From the NCBI GenBank assembly GCA_017883205.1, contig JADGNZ010000025.1, positions 1 to 64,000 on the forward strand: a stretch of 64,000 nt of DNA, given 5' to 3'. This DNA comes from Thermoanaerobaculia bacterium (lineage in GTDB: Bacteria > Acidobacteriota > Thermoanaerobaculia > Gp7-AA8). The first letter of the stretch is position 1. The number at the start of each line of letters is the position of its first letter. The notes beneath the pieces are model-generated. The model worked only from the letters and a program-made list of their open reading frames with translations, did no database searches and was not told the DNA's origin. Made by a program: the position numbers and the translations under genes. Shown piece by piece: positions 1 through 8,018 of the stretch.

Positions 1-84
1 CGCGCGGGCTGCGTGTCCCACCGCGCGGGCTGCGTGTCCCACCGCGCGGGCTGCGTGTCCCACCGCGCGGGCTGCGTGTCCCAC
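1..84. repeat. 21-bp tandem repeat, four identical copies
   Basis: Four exact head-to-tail copies of a 21-bp unit that begins CGCGCGGGCTGCG and ends TCCCAC. The array touches the window edge, so the true copy number is unknown. Two degenerate relatives of the unit lie at 370-390 and 391-410. A unit of 21 bp equals two turns of B-DNA and seven codons. The same period recurs in the arrays at 22145 and 55180. Confidence 0.9.
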
Positions 85-568
85 CTGCCGGTTCCGAAAA
101 TTCTGGCCGGTCGAAATCGGCCGAGATGACGTCGAGGGGTGGAGGTGGAGGAGTCAAGGGAGAGCGATCGTGAGCTCGCCTTTGCCTCGTTCGGTGTGTA
201 TCCAGCATGCCCTGGCCGCCGAGACGTTTGGCGCGGAGTACGTCGGTCACTTCCTTCAAGCGCCATCTCAAATTCGACGAGCTCGCAACCGTCGGCCCTG
301 ATCCAGCACCCCATCAACCGGCCAGAATTTCCGGAAAACAACCGGCAGAATTTCCGGAACCCACACCACCGCGCGGACCGCGTGTTCCACCGCGCGGACC
401 GGCGCCCCACCGCCCAGACGGCGCGCTGGTCGCAGCGCTGGTTTCTATCATCCACATCCCACTCCCCACTCCCCACTCCCCACCCCCCACTCCCACGTAA
501 ATTACTTCAATGGTTGAGTTTAAGCGGCATCGATCTCGCACTAGTAGAGGCCAGGAGGAACACCCCAA
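85..568. other. Gene-free repeat-rich leader region
   Basis: I see no gene here. The region holds an inverted pair, 88-110 against 318-336 (core CCGGCCAGAATTTCCGGAA), a direct repeat of that core at 342-360, degenerate 21-bp units at 370-410, and a C-rich CCCCACTCCC run at about 455-495. The same C-rich and G-rich runs appear beside many genes in this window. Long frames across the region have no family resemblance and only follow the repeats. Confidence 0.7.
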
Positions 569-814
569 ATGACCACCAACAAGATCCAGGCAGCAGTGCT
601 GAGCTTCGCGCTCCTTCTGCCTGCCGGAAGCGCATTTGCAGCTACGAATCATCATTACTATCGTCATCACCGCCACCACTACAGCCAGACCCGAGGGGCG
701 GTCATCGGAGCGGTTGCCGGGGCGGCGATCGACCACCATCAGCCGATCAAAGGCGCGCTGATCGGCGGTGCAATCGGCGACGGCGTGCAGATGATCCGCA
801 ACCACAAGCACTAA
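569..814 (+). CDS. Small exported glycine-zipper-like protein
   Basis: 81-aa protein with a clear Sec signal peptide (residues 1-24, ending SAFA) and a His/Tyr-rich stretch just after it. A Gly/Ala-rich segment follows at about residues 42-72, with RGAVIGAVAG and KGALIGGAIGDG, as in glycine-zipper or 17-kDa surface-antigen-like proteins. Such segments insert into or line membranes. The His cluster could bind metal, but this is inference. An AGGAGG-like Shine-Dalgarno (CAGGAGGAAC) lies at good spacing before the ATG. Confidence 0.7.
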   Translation: MTTNKIQAAVLSFALLLPAGSAFAATNHHYYRHHRHHYSQTRGAVIGAVAGAAIDHHQPIKGALIGGAIGDGVQMIRNHKH

Positions 815-849
815 CCCCGCTGCTGAGAACGGCGATATGGTGAGGCGCG

Positions 850-2316
850 ATGAAACGCCTCACCATTCTTTTTGTTCTTTTTCTCGCTACGAGCGCGCTC
901 GGCCAGAAGCCTGATCAGCACGCCGTGGTCGCCGAGTTCGTCGATCTTCTGGCGATTCCCAACCTTGCTTCCGATGCGCCCAACATCGCGCGCAATGCTG
1001 CCGCGATTCGTGCGATGTTCGAGAAGCGCGGCGTATCGACGCGGTTGCTCACCCTCGACGGCGCGCCACCGATCGTCATCGGAGACGTTCGCGTACCGGG
1101 CGCGACGCGCACGATTGCCTTCTACGCACACTACGACGGCCAGCCGGTCGATCCCGCGCAGTGGAAGAGTGCGCCGTGGACTCCCGTCATGCGCGATGCC
1201 GCGGGCAACGAAGTCGACTGGCGCAATGCGAAATCGCTGAATCCTGAGTGGCGGATCTATGCGCGCTCCTCGGGCGACGACAAGACTCCGATCATCGGAA
1301 TGGCCGCCGCGCTCGATGTGCTGCGCGCCGCCGGCCACAAAACCGCGGTCAATCTCCGCTTCGTTTTCGAAGGCGAAGAGGAAGCAGGCTCGCCCCATCT
1401 GGCCGCGTATCTCGCGAAGTATCCCGAGGTTCTTCGTCCTGATGCGTGGATTCTGTGCGACGGGCCGGTCCACCAGAGCCGGCGCATGCAACTCGTGTTC
1501 GGGGCGCGCGGCGTGGTCGATCTCGAGCTCACGGTCTACGGTCCGGTGAAAGGACTGCACGACGGCCACTACGGCAACTGGGTCCCGAACCCGATCGTGC
1601 GGCTCACGCACCTGATCGATTCGATGCGCGATGAGAGTGGACGCATTCTCATCGCTCATTTCTACGGCGACGTGCAGCGAATCTCGAGAGCGGAGCAGGA
1701 AGCGATCGCGAAGATGCCGTCTGTCGAGACGGATCTGAAACGCGAGTTCGGAATCGCGGCGACCGAGGGAGAAGGTCTTCCGCTCAACGAGATGCTCATG
1801 CTGCCGGCGTTGAACGTGCGCGGCATCCAGTCCGGACACGTCGGCGCGCAGGCGTCGAACACGATTCAGACCGAGGCACAGGCGTCGCTCGACTTCCGCC
1901 TGGTGCCCGCGGAGACGCCGGAGTCGGTGAAGACGCTCGTTGAGCAGCACATCGAGACGCAGGGCTACACGATCGTGCGCACGACTCCGGACGCAGCAAC
2001 GCGCGCCGCGCACGCGAAGCTCATCAAAGTCGTCTGGGGCTCCGGCTATCCGCCCGCGCGCACGCCGCTCGATCTCCCCTTCTCGAACCAGATCGCCTCA
2101 CTCATGGCCGCCGCCGGTCACGATCCCGTCCGCGTCCCCACCCTCGGCGGCAGCATCCCCATGTATCTCTTCCAGCAGCCCGCCAACACGCCGGTGCTGA
2201 TCCTCCCGATCGCCAATCACGACGACAACCAGCACGCCGCAAACGAGAACATCCGACTGCAGAATCTCTGGGATGGGATCGACGTGTATGTGGCGCTGTT
2301 CGAGGGGCTGAGGTAG
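850..2316 (+). CDS. Exported M20-family metallopeptidase
   Basis: 488-aa dipeptidase or carboxypeptidase-like protein with a signal peptide (residues 1-18, ending ALGQ). M20 landmarks are in order: HYDGQPVD (metal-binding His at about 94), SSGDDK (bridging Asp near 140), and EGEEEAGS (catalytic and metal Glu pair near 175-176). The central lid domain (GHYGNWVPNP) and a C-terminal metal-binding His (NHDDNQHAANE) are also present. It probably cleaves short peptides in the periplasm with two zinc ions. The length fits the larger M20 dipeptidases. It starts 35 bp after the glycine-zipper gene on the same strand. Confidence 0.9.
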   Translation: MKRLTILFVLFLATSALGQKPDQHAVVAEFVDLLAIPNLASDAPNIARNAAAIRAMFEKRGVSTRLLTLDGAPPIVIGDVRVPGATRTIAFYAHYDGQPVDPAQWKSAPWTPVMRDAAGNEVDWRNAKSLNPEWRIYARSSGDDKTPIIGMAAALDVLRAAGHKTAVNLRFVFEGEEEAGSPHLAAYLAKYPEVLRPDAWILCDGPVHQSRRMQLVFGARGVVDLELTVYGPVKGLHDGHYGNWVPNPIVRLTHLIDSMRDESGRILIAHFYGDVQRISRAEQEAIAKMPSVETDLKREFGIAATEGEGLPLNEMLMLPALNVRGIQSGHVGAQASNTIQTEAQASLDFRLVPAETPESVKTLVEQHIETQGYTIVRTTPDAATRAAHAKLIKVVWGSGYPPARTPLDLPFSNQIASLMAAAGHDPVRVPTLGGSIPMYLFQQPANTPVLILPIANHDDNQHAANENIRLQNLWDGIDVYVALFEGLR

Positions 2317-2446
2317 CGGCAGGACCGCCGATTCCATCTTTCGTTCTTGAATCACTCATCAATCGAACCTACATAGCTACTGGGAGCGGGCTCTTCGGCA
2401 ACAAGGTTGATCGTCCGCGTGAGCATCGCCCTACGGAGGATTACAA

Positions 2447-3082
2447 ATGATGAGAGAGCGATTCAGCGTGCTTCTTTTCAGTCTTCTTTTCGCCACCGTG
2501 GCTGGGGCGCAATTATCCCGCAATCCATGCATAAACTTCCCTTGCCCGGCGCTTCAGTCCTGCACCTCGCCGGCCGACGCACCGTACTGCGTTGCCGATC
2601 CCCCAACGACCTGCCAGACCGTAACCGTCTACACGCACGGGCTGATGGACTCGTTTGCTCAGCCCGTCGACCCGACGACGCCGAGCGCGGCCCTCAGCAC
2701 GCTCCTCGGCGCATCGCCCAGCAAGTACGACACGGCCGGTTGCAACAAGCGTTTCGGTGACAGCTTTCCGATCGGCTCTTGTCTGAATTGCAAGTTCTGC
2801 GGCGCCAAAGTGGAGATCCACCTGAAGCCGTGCGGAAGTGACCAGCCCGAGAACGACGACTACGTGATCGGCGTCGCACCATTCAGCGCGGCCCAGGTCC
2901 TCGCGTCGGGTCGAATCTGGCCAACAGGTGTCACGCCGAGGGAGGAGATTCTTGTGGTCAACATCCCGGCCGACAAGTTCAACCGGTTGTTCTGCAACGG
3001 GCCTAAGCCGCCCACTCTCGACGTCTACGTGGAAGACGACACGATCGTCGATTGGGTGCGCGTGACGATCTACTCGAATTAG
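2447..3082 (+). CDS. Cysteine-rich exported protein, unknown function
   Basis: 211-aa protein with a signal peptide (residues 1-22, ending AGAQ) and a strong GGAGG Shine-Dalgarno just upstream. The N-terminal part has many Cys (NPCINFPCPALQSC, later CLNCKFCG), which suggests disulfides in the periplasm or outside the cell. The C-terminal half reads as beta-rich and ends VRVTIYSN. I recognise no family. A perfect hairpin follows the stop. Confidence 0.65.
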   Translation: MMRERFSVLLFSLLFATVAGAQLSRNPCINFPCPALQSCTSPADAPYCVADPPTTCQTVTVYTHGLMDSFAQPVDPTTPSAALSTLLGASPSKYDTAGCNKRFGDSFPIGSCLNCKFCGAKVEIHLKPCGSDQPENDDYVIGVAPFSAAQVLASGRIWPTGVTPREEILVVNIPADKFNRLFCNGPKPPTLDVYVEDDTIVDWVRVTIYSN

Positions 3083-3114
3083 CTCCCGCAAGACCGCCGT
3101 TCCAAATTCGTGAT

Positions 3115-3142
3115 CGCGAGCCATCGACCGCGATGGCTCGCG
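3115..3142 (+). terminator. Perfect 12-bp hairpin after the Cys-rich gene
   Basis: CGCGAGCCATCG, loop ACCG, then its exact complement. It lies 33 bp after the stop at 3082. No T-run follows, so it is either a factor-dependent terminator or a stabilising 3' hairpin rather than a textbook intrinsic terminator. Confidence 0.45.
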
Positions 3143-3187
3143 CCTGACGTTCTTCTGCATCCATCGCGCTCGATCTAAACTGACGCG

Positions 3188-3798
3188 ATGAGTAAAGCCC
3201 GCCTGGAGACCTTCACCGACGGCGTGGTCGCCATCCTCATCACGATCATGGTGCTTGAGCTCCACGTACCGCATGGGAGGGAGTGGAGTGCGCTTCGCCA
3301 GCTCATCCCGACGCTCCTCACTTACGCGCTCAGTTTCATCTTTCTGGCCATCTACTGGAACAACCATCACCACATGTTTCACGCCGTCCACCGAGTGAAC
3401 GGCGGATCCTCTGGGCGAACATGCACCTGCTCTTCTGGCTCTCGCTCGTGCCGTTCGTGACCGGATGGATGGGCGAGAACAACTTCGCGTCGATCCCCCT
3501 GGCCGCGTACGGAGTCGTTCTGCTCATGGCGGCGATCGCCTACACGATTCTGCAATTCGCGATCATCGCGGACCAGGGGCCGCATTCGCCGCTCCTCGCA
3601 GCGGTCGGCGCTGACGTCAAAGGGAAGATCTCCGCCGCCCTGTACGCGATCGCGATCCCGCTCTCGTTTTACGAGCGCTGGATCGCCGGCGCGATCTACG
3701 TGACCGTTGCCCTCATCTGGCTAGCGCCCGATCGGCGCATCGAGGCCAAGGTTGCGTCAGGCGCTCTTCCGCACGAGAAGAGTGGTGGGCCGAAGTGA
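3188..3798 (+). pseudogene. TMEM175-family K+ channel-like protein, one-base frameshift
   Basis: Residues 1-72 in the first frame (RLETFTDGVVAILITIMVLEL, then IYWNNHHHMFHAVHRVNGG) are the typical TMEM175/DUF1211 N-terminus, with the FSD-like motif as FTDG. The family sequence continues one frame over (ILWANMHLLFWLSLVPF, then GENNFASIPLAAYG) to the stop at 3798. The break lies in GGCGGATCC at 3401-3406, where adding one base restores about 203 aa and all predicted membrane helices. It is either a real mutation or a consensus error in a G-rich spot. These proteins form potassium leak channels in membranes. Confidence 0.8.
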
Positions 3799-3964
3799 GC
3801 CCATCGTGTGCGGTGTCTTGCCGCCGTTCGCTGACGTAAGCCGCGCCACAGGCTCGAACGCAACGGTAAAAGCGGTGATGGAGACGCTTCGCAAGAACTA
3901 CCCGCGGGCGCCGTTCGGGGCACCGGATCACTGAGGCGGTTCAGAAAAGAACTGGTCAGACTGA

Positions 3965-4762
3965 TCAGACAGATCCGACCGATCGGTCGGATCTGCCCGT
4001 GGACTCCCCGGCTGCTTCGAAGGGCCTCGTTCCTTTGCATTCGGGATAGCCAGCACAGCCCCAGAACCGCGACCCGGCGCGGGCACCTTTGCGAGCGGTG
4101 CGTAGCTCCATACCCTTTCTGCAAGAAGGGCAAGCAGGAGCCCGCTCACCAGCCGGAGCAGTCGGATCAGCCCCCCTCTGTCTGGCCCATTCCGTCAGCC
4201 GCGCGGCTGCGAGTCGTTCGCTGTAGCCACCCTCGTGGATGAAGTCCCGCTCCAACGCGGCGATCTGACGATCGAGGAGGTAGTTGGCCTGGTGGATGAG
4301 GCAGATCACTGCGTTAGCGACCACGGCAGGGTCAGCGTGGTTCAGCCATTCCGCGTAGCTCGCAGCATCAGACTGATCCGACCGATCGGTCCGATCCTGC
4401 CTCCCTACCTCGCGGACCGCCTGCGCCTGCCGGTCGTCTTTTCCCCATTGCCTCAGACTCCGTTGTCGCAGGAAATCCTCATAGTCGAGCAGCAGCTCAT
4501 CCAGACTTGCCCGCGCCACGTTCACCAGGCGCAGCTCCGTCTGCGTCGAGGTGGCAGATGCCCGGCTGCCCTCGGCGATGTTCTGCCGTCCGCTGCGCGC
4601 CGCCTGCACCATCTGGTCCACAGTGCGTGATCGCTTGTCGACGAAGCGGCTGCAGAATGACACCGTCGCGTCGTAGATGATCGTGGTTACCTGAAACGAC
4701 CGTAGTTGGCGATACCCGCCACTCGGCCGCAGGCGCTTGATCGTGTCGATCGGCAACTGCAT
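3965..4762 (-). CDS. Four-helix-bundle protein with C-terminal zinc ribbon
   Basis: 265-aa protein. Residues about 25-125 resemble the S23/IVS four-helix-bundle family (QMVQAARSGRQNIAEGS, then ELRLVNVARASLDELLLDYEDFLRQR). A helical suffix domain follows, and then a topoisomerase-type zinc ribbon (CPSC, 19 residues, then CAGYPECKG). The family's role is unclear; the zinc ribbon suggests nucleic-acid contact. Two hydrophilic Ser/Asp/Arg patches (DRTDRSDQSD near the middle, and the C-terminal GRSDRSVGSV) are encoded by palindromic elements lying inside the gene. Confidence 0.75.
   Translation of the reverse strand: MQLPIDTIKRLRPSGGYRQLRSFQVTTIIYDATVSFCSRFVDKRSRTVDQMVQAARSGRQNIAEGSRASATSTQTELRLVNVARASLDELLLDYEDFLRQRSLRQWGKDDRQAQAVREVGRQDRTDRSDQSDAASYAEWLNHADPAVVANAVICLIHQANYLLDRQIAALERDFIHEGGYSERLAAARLTEWARQRGADPTAPAGERAPACPSCRKGMELRTARKGARAGSRFWGCAGYPECKGTRPFEAAGESTGRSDRSVGSV
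3970..3995. repeat. 26-bp perfect palindrome inside a coding sequence
   Basis: A self-complementary 26-mer centred on CCGATCGG, within the 3' end of the four-helix-bundle gene, where it encodes the last residues. A near copy lies at 4371-4400 in the same gene. Confidence 0.85.
4371..4400. repeat. Second copy of the GATCCGACCGATCGGTC palindrome
   Basis: It contains GATCCGACCGATCGGTC followed by CGATC, matching the 3970-3995 palindrome except for one arm position. It is in frame in the minus-strand four-helix-bundle gene and encodes part of its DRTDRSDQSD linker. Confidence 0.75.
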
Positions 4763-4932
4763 GTATTCAGTGTCTCAAATCGCGAGCCACTACCGCATTC
4801 TTCTACCTCTCGTAGCGAACGCGCGGGCGCTTCTTCCGCGGTACAGCGTAAGGTCGATAGGGTCATCTACTCTGAGTAGATACCCTCGATGCGCGTCTAC
4901 TGGCGGAGAGGCCCTGCGCCTTTCTTCCCGGA

Positions 4933-4965
4933 ATGTTGGACAACATGGCCAACATGGTGCAACAT
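4933..4965. promoter_or_regulatory. Candidate autoregulatory operator of the TA pair
   Basis: ATGTTG-GA-CAACAT forms an inverted repeat at 4933-4946. CAACAT then recurs at 4950-4955 and 4960-4965, about one helical turn apart. The block lies directly before the antitoxin start at 4974. Phd-type antitoxins usually bind such repeats to repress their own operon, so this is a plausible operator. No binding evidence is available from sequence alone. Confidence 0.4.
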
Positions 4966-4973
4966 CCTTGGTC

Positions 4974-5309
4974 ATGCCATCACGCGCGAAGCAACCTGCC
5001 ATCACGCACCCGGCCTCGGATGTGAAGGGGCACTGGCGTGACATTGTTGAGGAAGTCAACGCCAACGGAGAAGTCGTCGTCACAAATTACAATCGTCCCG
5101 CAGTGGTCGTGGTGTCGATGGAGCGGTATGCGAAGCTGAAAAAGGACGCGGCGTCGAACGATCCGCTCGCTTGGCTTCGGGCGGAGTTCGACAAGGAGAT
5201 GGCTGTCCTGCGCCAGCCGAACGCGGGACAGAAGCTGCGAAAGATCTTTGCGGCGTCTCCTGCCGAAATCGCGAAAGCGGCGAATGCGACCGCCATCCGC
5301 AAGCGTTGA
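4974..5309 (+). CDS. Phd/YefM-family antitoxin
   Basis: 111-aa protein. Residues about 14-55 have the Phd/YefM fold signature (ASDVKGHWRDIVEEVNANGE, then VVVTNYNRPAVVVVSMERYAKL): the N-terminal part dimerises and binds DNA. The C-terminal tail (PLAWLRAEFDKEMAVLRQ onward) should wrap and neutralise the toxin. The ATG at 4974 was chosen because the conserved domain begins there; longer upstream frames add unrelated sequence. Its stop codon TGA shares one base with the ATG of the zeta toxin, which implies translational coupling. Confidence 0.85.
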   Translation: MPSRAKQPAITHPASDVKGHWRDIVEEVNANGEVVVTNYNRPAVVVVSMERYAKLKKDAASNDPLAWLRAEFDKEMAVLRQPNAGQKLRKIFAASPAEIAKAANATAIRKR

Positions 5310-5968
5310 TGCCTTCTCGACAGCGCGAAGCGCCAGTCATCTTCGTGCTCGCCGGCGTCAATGGCGCTGGCAAGAGCTCCCTCGGCGGCGGGTTGCTCCG
5401 TCGCAGCGGACGGGATTACTTCAATCCGGACGAAACAGCACGACGCATCCGCGACTCGATCGGATGCACGTCAGATGAAGCCAATTCGCTTGCCTGGGAG
5501 GAAGGGAAGCGACGGTTGAACGTGGCGATCAAGGCAAGATTGAGTTATGCGTTCGAATCGACATTAGGAGGCCACACCATTCCCGCGTTGCTCGCCGAGG
5601 CCGCTGGCCCAGGAATCGAAGTCGTCGTCTGGTTCGCTGGCCTGTCCAGCCCCGAGCAGCACATCGCGCGCGTGCGCTCCCGCGTCGCCGCGGGCGGACA
5701 TGACATCCCGGACGATATGATCCGCAAGCGCTGGGACACGTCGCGGCGCAACATCATCGCCTTGCTGCCCTATCTGACCGAGCTCAAAGTGTTCGACAAC
5801 AGCAATGAGGGAGATCCAGCCGCAGGAACGATTCCGCCGCCACGCCTGCTGTTGCACTGGCGCCGCAATCGGATTGCCGCTCCCGGAACCAAGGAGTTGG
5901 GAGCCACCCCTGATTGGGCGAAACCAATCGTCGCAGCGGCAATGAAGCTGCAGCGTGCCTCGCGGTAG
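5309..5968 (+). CDS. Zeta-toxin-family kinase
   Basis: 219-aa P-loop kinase. Walker A is GVNGAGKS (residues 16-23). Further zeta landmarks are FNPDETARRIR, the YAFESTLGG segment, and an Arg-rich lid (IARVRSRVAAGGHDIPDDMIRKRW). Characterised zeta toxins phosphorylate UDP-N-acetylglucosamine and block peptidoglycan synthesis. The ATG overlaps the antitoxin stop by one base. The partner is Phd-type rather than the classical epsilon antitoxin. The pair probably serves maintenance or phage/stress response. Confidence 0.9.
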   Translation: MPSRQREAPVIFVLAGVNGAGKSSLGGGLLRRSGRDYFNPDETARRIRDSIGCTSDEANSLAWEEGKRRLNVAIKARLSYAFESTLGGHTIPALLAEAAGPGIEVVVWFAGLSSPEQHIARVRSRVAAGGHDIPDDMIRKRWDTSRRNIIALLPYLTELKVFDNSNEGDPAAGTIPPPRLLLHWRRNRIAAPGTKELGATPDWAKPIVAAAMKLQRASR

Positions 5969-6009
5969 TTTGGAACGATCACTCGACCTCTGATCGTAGA
6001 ATCGCCATC

Positions 6010-6966
6010 GTGAAGCGCATCCTTCCCCTCCTTTTCTTCTATGCGTCCGTTGCGTTTGCGGCTGACGGCACTCTGCAGATGGCCAGTCACGGCGATCTCA
6101 AACTCGACAGCGGGGAGGTCATTCGCGATTGCCGCGTCGGCTATCGGACGTATGGCACGCTCAAGGCGGACCGGTCGAATGTCATCGTCGTCACGACGTG
6201 GTTTGGCGGAACGACGGCGGGTTTGGCGGGCTGGATCGGGACGGGCAAGCTGTACGACTCTTCGAAGTATTACGTCGTGGCGATCGACGCGCTGGGCGAT
6301 GGGGTTTCGTCGTCGCCGTCGAACAGCAGCGCGCAGCATGGGGCGGACTTCCCGCTCATCTCGATGCGCGATCTGGTCCGCTCGCAGCATCAGCTTCTGA
6401 CGCACGAGCTCGGGCTCGATCATGTCTACGCGGTGAGTGGGCTCTCGATGGGTGGGATGCAGGCGTTTCAGTGGGCGGTCACGTTTCCTGATTTCATGGA
6501 CAAGGTGATTCCAATCGTCGGCACGCCGAAGCAGACGGCGTACGACCTTCTGCTCTGGAAAACAGAGCTCGGACTGATCGACAAGCCCCAGGGATTGAAG
6601 GCCGCGGCGGACATCAATGAAATGCACCTGCACACGCCCGCATGGATTGCCAGCCATCTGGAGGACGTCGACAAAGTGATGCAGTCGCACGAGCAGGCGC
6701 TGCAGAAACTCGATCCATTCGACTACGCGGCCCTGCTGCGGGCGATGATCGGGATCGACATCGGCGCGCCAGACAAGATCCACGCGAAGATGTTCATCGT
6801 CGTGTCGCTGCAGGATCAGATGGTGAATCCAGCGCCGGCGCGCGAGCTGGCGCGGATCACGAAGTCTCCCCTGCTCACGCTCACCGGCGACTGCGGCCAT
6901 CTCGCCACCTCCTGCGAACAGGAGATTCTCGTGCGCGAGGTGACACGCTTTCTCGACGCCCGATGA
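6010..6966 (+). CDS. Exported alpha/beta hydrolase, MetX/homoserine acetyltransferase-like
   Basis: 318-aa protein from a GTG start that gives a clean signal peptide (MKRILPLLFFYASVAFA). The fold follows homoserine O-acetyltransferase: YRTYGTL near the N-terminus, nucleophile elbow GLSMGGMQA (Ser near residue 146), catalytic Asp in SLQDQMVNP (about 267) and His in GDCGHLA (about 297). Export argues against a methionine-biosynthesis role, so it is more likely an esterase or acyltransferase of the periplasm. The longer frame from 5914 was rejected because it overlaps the toxin gene and hides the signal peptide. Confidence 0.85.
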   Translation: MKRILPLLFFYASVAFAADGTLQMASHGDLKLDSGEVIRDCRVGYRTYGTLKADRSNVIVVTTWFGGTTAGLAGWIGTGKLYDSSKYYVVAIDALGDGVSSSPSNSSAQHGADFPLISMRDLVRSQHQLLTHELGLDHVYAVSGLSMGGMQAFQWAVTFPDFMDKVIPIVGTPKQTAYDLLLWKTELGLIDKPQGLKAAADINEMHLHTPAWIASHLEDVDKVMQSHEQALQKLDPFDYAALLRAMIGIDIGAPDKIHAKMFIVVSLQDQMVNPAPARELARITKSPLLTLTGDCGHLATSCEQEILVREVTRFLDAR

Positions 6967-6996
6967 TCCCGCGATGATCCACTGACGACCTCCGTG

Positions 6997-7025
6997 TTGC
7001 TTTCAATACCCGAGGCCGCTACTAT
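6997..7025 (+). promoter_or_regulatory. Candidate sigma-70-type promoter
   Basis: TTGCTT (6997-7002), a 17-bp spacer, then TACTAT (7020-7025). Transcription would begin near 7032. It lies just upstream of an intrinsic terminator, so it could drive a short RNA or a leader of the 7114 gene. Confidence 0.45.
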
Positions 7026-7031
7026 TCGCTG

Positions 7032-7080
7032 CACAGCAACATGTGCATTACGAAAGGCCGGGTGCTCCCCGGCCTTTTTG
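7032..7080 (+). ncRNA. Possible short RNA or attenuated leader
   Basis: The stretch between the candidate promoter (6997-7025) and the end of a strong terminator would give a transcript of about 48 nt ending in a GC hairpin and U-run. It may be a small RNA, or a leader whose terminator attenuates the zinc-ribbon gene starting at 7114. No known riboswitch or T-box motif was seen. Confidence 0.3.
7053..7080 (+). terminator. Rho-independent terminator
   Basis: AAGGCCGGG, loop TGCT, CCCGGCCTT and then a T-run: a strong GC stem followed by five Ts. It could end transcription of the hydrolase gene (stop 6966) or of the short unit starting near 7032. Confidence 0.75.
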
Positions 7081-7113
7081 TCTTTGCACGAATTTCGGGA
7101 GGGAGGGGTTGCG

Positions 7114-7365
7114 ATGATGTCGGGGCAACAGATCGCGAAGCTTGCGAAACGAAGGAACTGTCCACGCTGCAGTCTGGAGAAAACCGAAGGGAACGCGCTC
7201 TGCCGGCGCTGCCGGTTCAAACTGCCGCCACACATGCGGCTGCCGCTGGAGGGAATCGTCAATCGCGAAGAATGGGTGGTGGCCAGCGCGCTGCGCGCCG
7301 CGGCGAACTACTTCGACATTCGATACAAGTCGATCCTGTTCTTTCGCGGGGGAAGGGTGCGGTAG
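7114..7365 (+). CDS. Small zinc-ribbon protein, unknown
   Basis: 83-aa basic protein with a CPRC...CRRC four-cysteine motif (residues about 16-39), probably binding one zinc ion, and a helical C-terminal half (REEWVVASALRAAANYF). A GGGAGGGG Shine-Dalgarno precedes the ATG at 7114. I do not recognise the family; a nucleic-acid-binding or regulatory role is a guess. It converges on the V-ATPase operon, whose last gene stops at 7401. Confidence 0.6.
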   Translation: MMSGQQIAKLAKRRNCPRCSLEKTEGNALCRRCRFKLPPHMRLPLEGIVNREEWVVASALRAAANYFDIRYKSILFFRGGRVR

Positions 7366-7400
7366 ACGGGGTTGCGGGGTTGCAGGCTCGCCCGAATTTC

Positions 7401-8018
7401 TCACACTCTCTCAGCGACTCCTACCCGTCCCACCAGCCGGCGCACGCCTTCGTCGCGCTCGTCCTCTTCGATTCCGTCGACGATGGCCCGGATGTTGGCT
7501 TCGATGCGCGGCAGGACGATCTTCTGCAGCGCGTTGACGAGTTTGGTCGTCTTTCGCATCGCAACGACAAGACGGGCGACGGCGATCTCTTCCTGCGCCA
7601 ACGCGACGAGATGCGGGACGAGTGCGGTGAATGCGGCACCGGCCTCGTCGAGCGATTCGGTGGTCGCGGCGGCGCCGTAGAACGCACGGTATGGCGCGAT
7701 GTTCGTGCTGAGCTGCGGGATCCGAACGCCCATCACCGAAATATCGCGCCGCTCAATCGGCTGCCGCGCCGGCTGCGCCAGCGCCGCCGCTTCGACACCA
7801 TTCATTCCCAGCTCGACGCGCGCAATCCCCAGCCGCAACCGCGCCTCGGCATACGCTGCCGCGACGACGGCGCGAAGCTCACGACGCAGGCGCTCGCGGC
7901 GGGCGATCTCGCGCAGCAGCACTTCGCGCTTCCGGTCGAGAAGCTCGGCACTGTGCCGCGCCGCGGAGCGATCGCGGCGAAGCTCGAACAGGCGCGAGCG
8001 CGTACTGGATCCGATCAT
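7401..8018 (-). CDS. atpD: V/A-type ATPase subunit D
   Basis: 205-aa central-stalk subunit. The antiparallel long-helix pattern of subunit D is clear (N-terminal RSRLFELRRDRSAARHSAELLDRKREVLL, C-terminal RKTTKLVNALQKIVLPRIEANIRAI). It is the rotor axle linking the catalytic A3B3 head to the membrane ring. The ATG overlaps the subunit B stop as ATGA. It is the last gene of the operon. Confidence 0.93.
   Translation of the reverse strand: MIGSSTRSRLFELRRDRSAARHSAELLDRKREVLLREIARRERLRRELRAVVAAAYAEARLRLGIARVELGMNGVEAAALAQPARQPIERRDISVMGVRIPQLSTNIAPYRAFYGAAATTESLDEAGAAFTALVPHLVALAQEEIAVARLVVAMRKTTKLVNALQKIVLPRIEANIRAIVDGIEEDERDEGVRRLVGRVGVAERV

Noticed and set aside
3752-3934. 60-codon plus frame ending NYPRAPFGAPDH
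   Set aside because: Overlaps the TMEM175-like gene and has no start context. It could be a remnant of something, but cannot be supported.
4737-4973. N-terminal extension of the antitoxin
   Set aside because: The extra 79 residues are unrelated to the Phd fold and cover the candidate operator.
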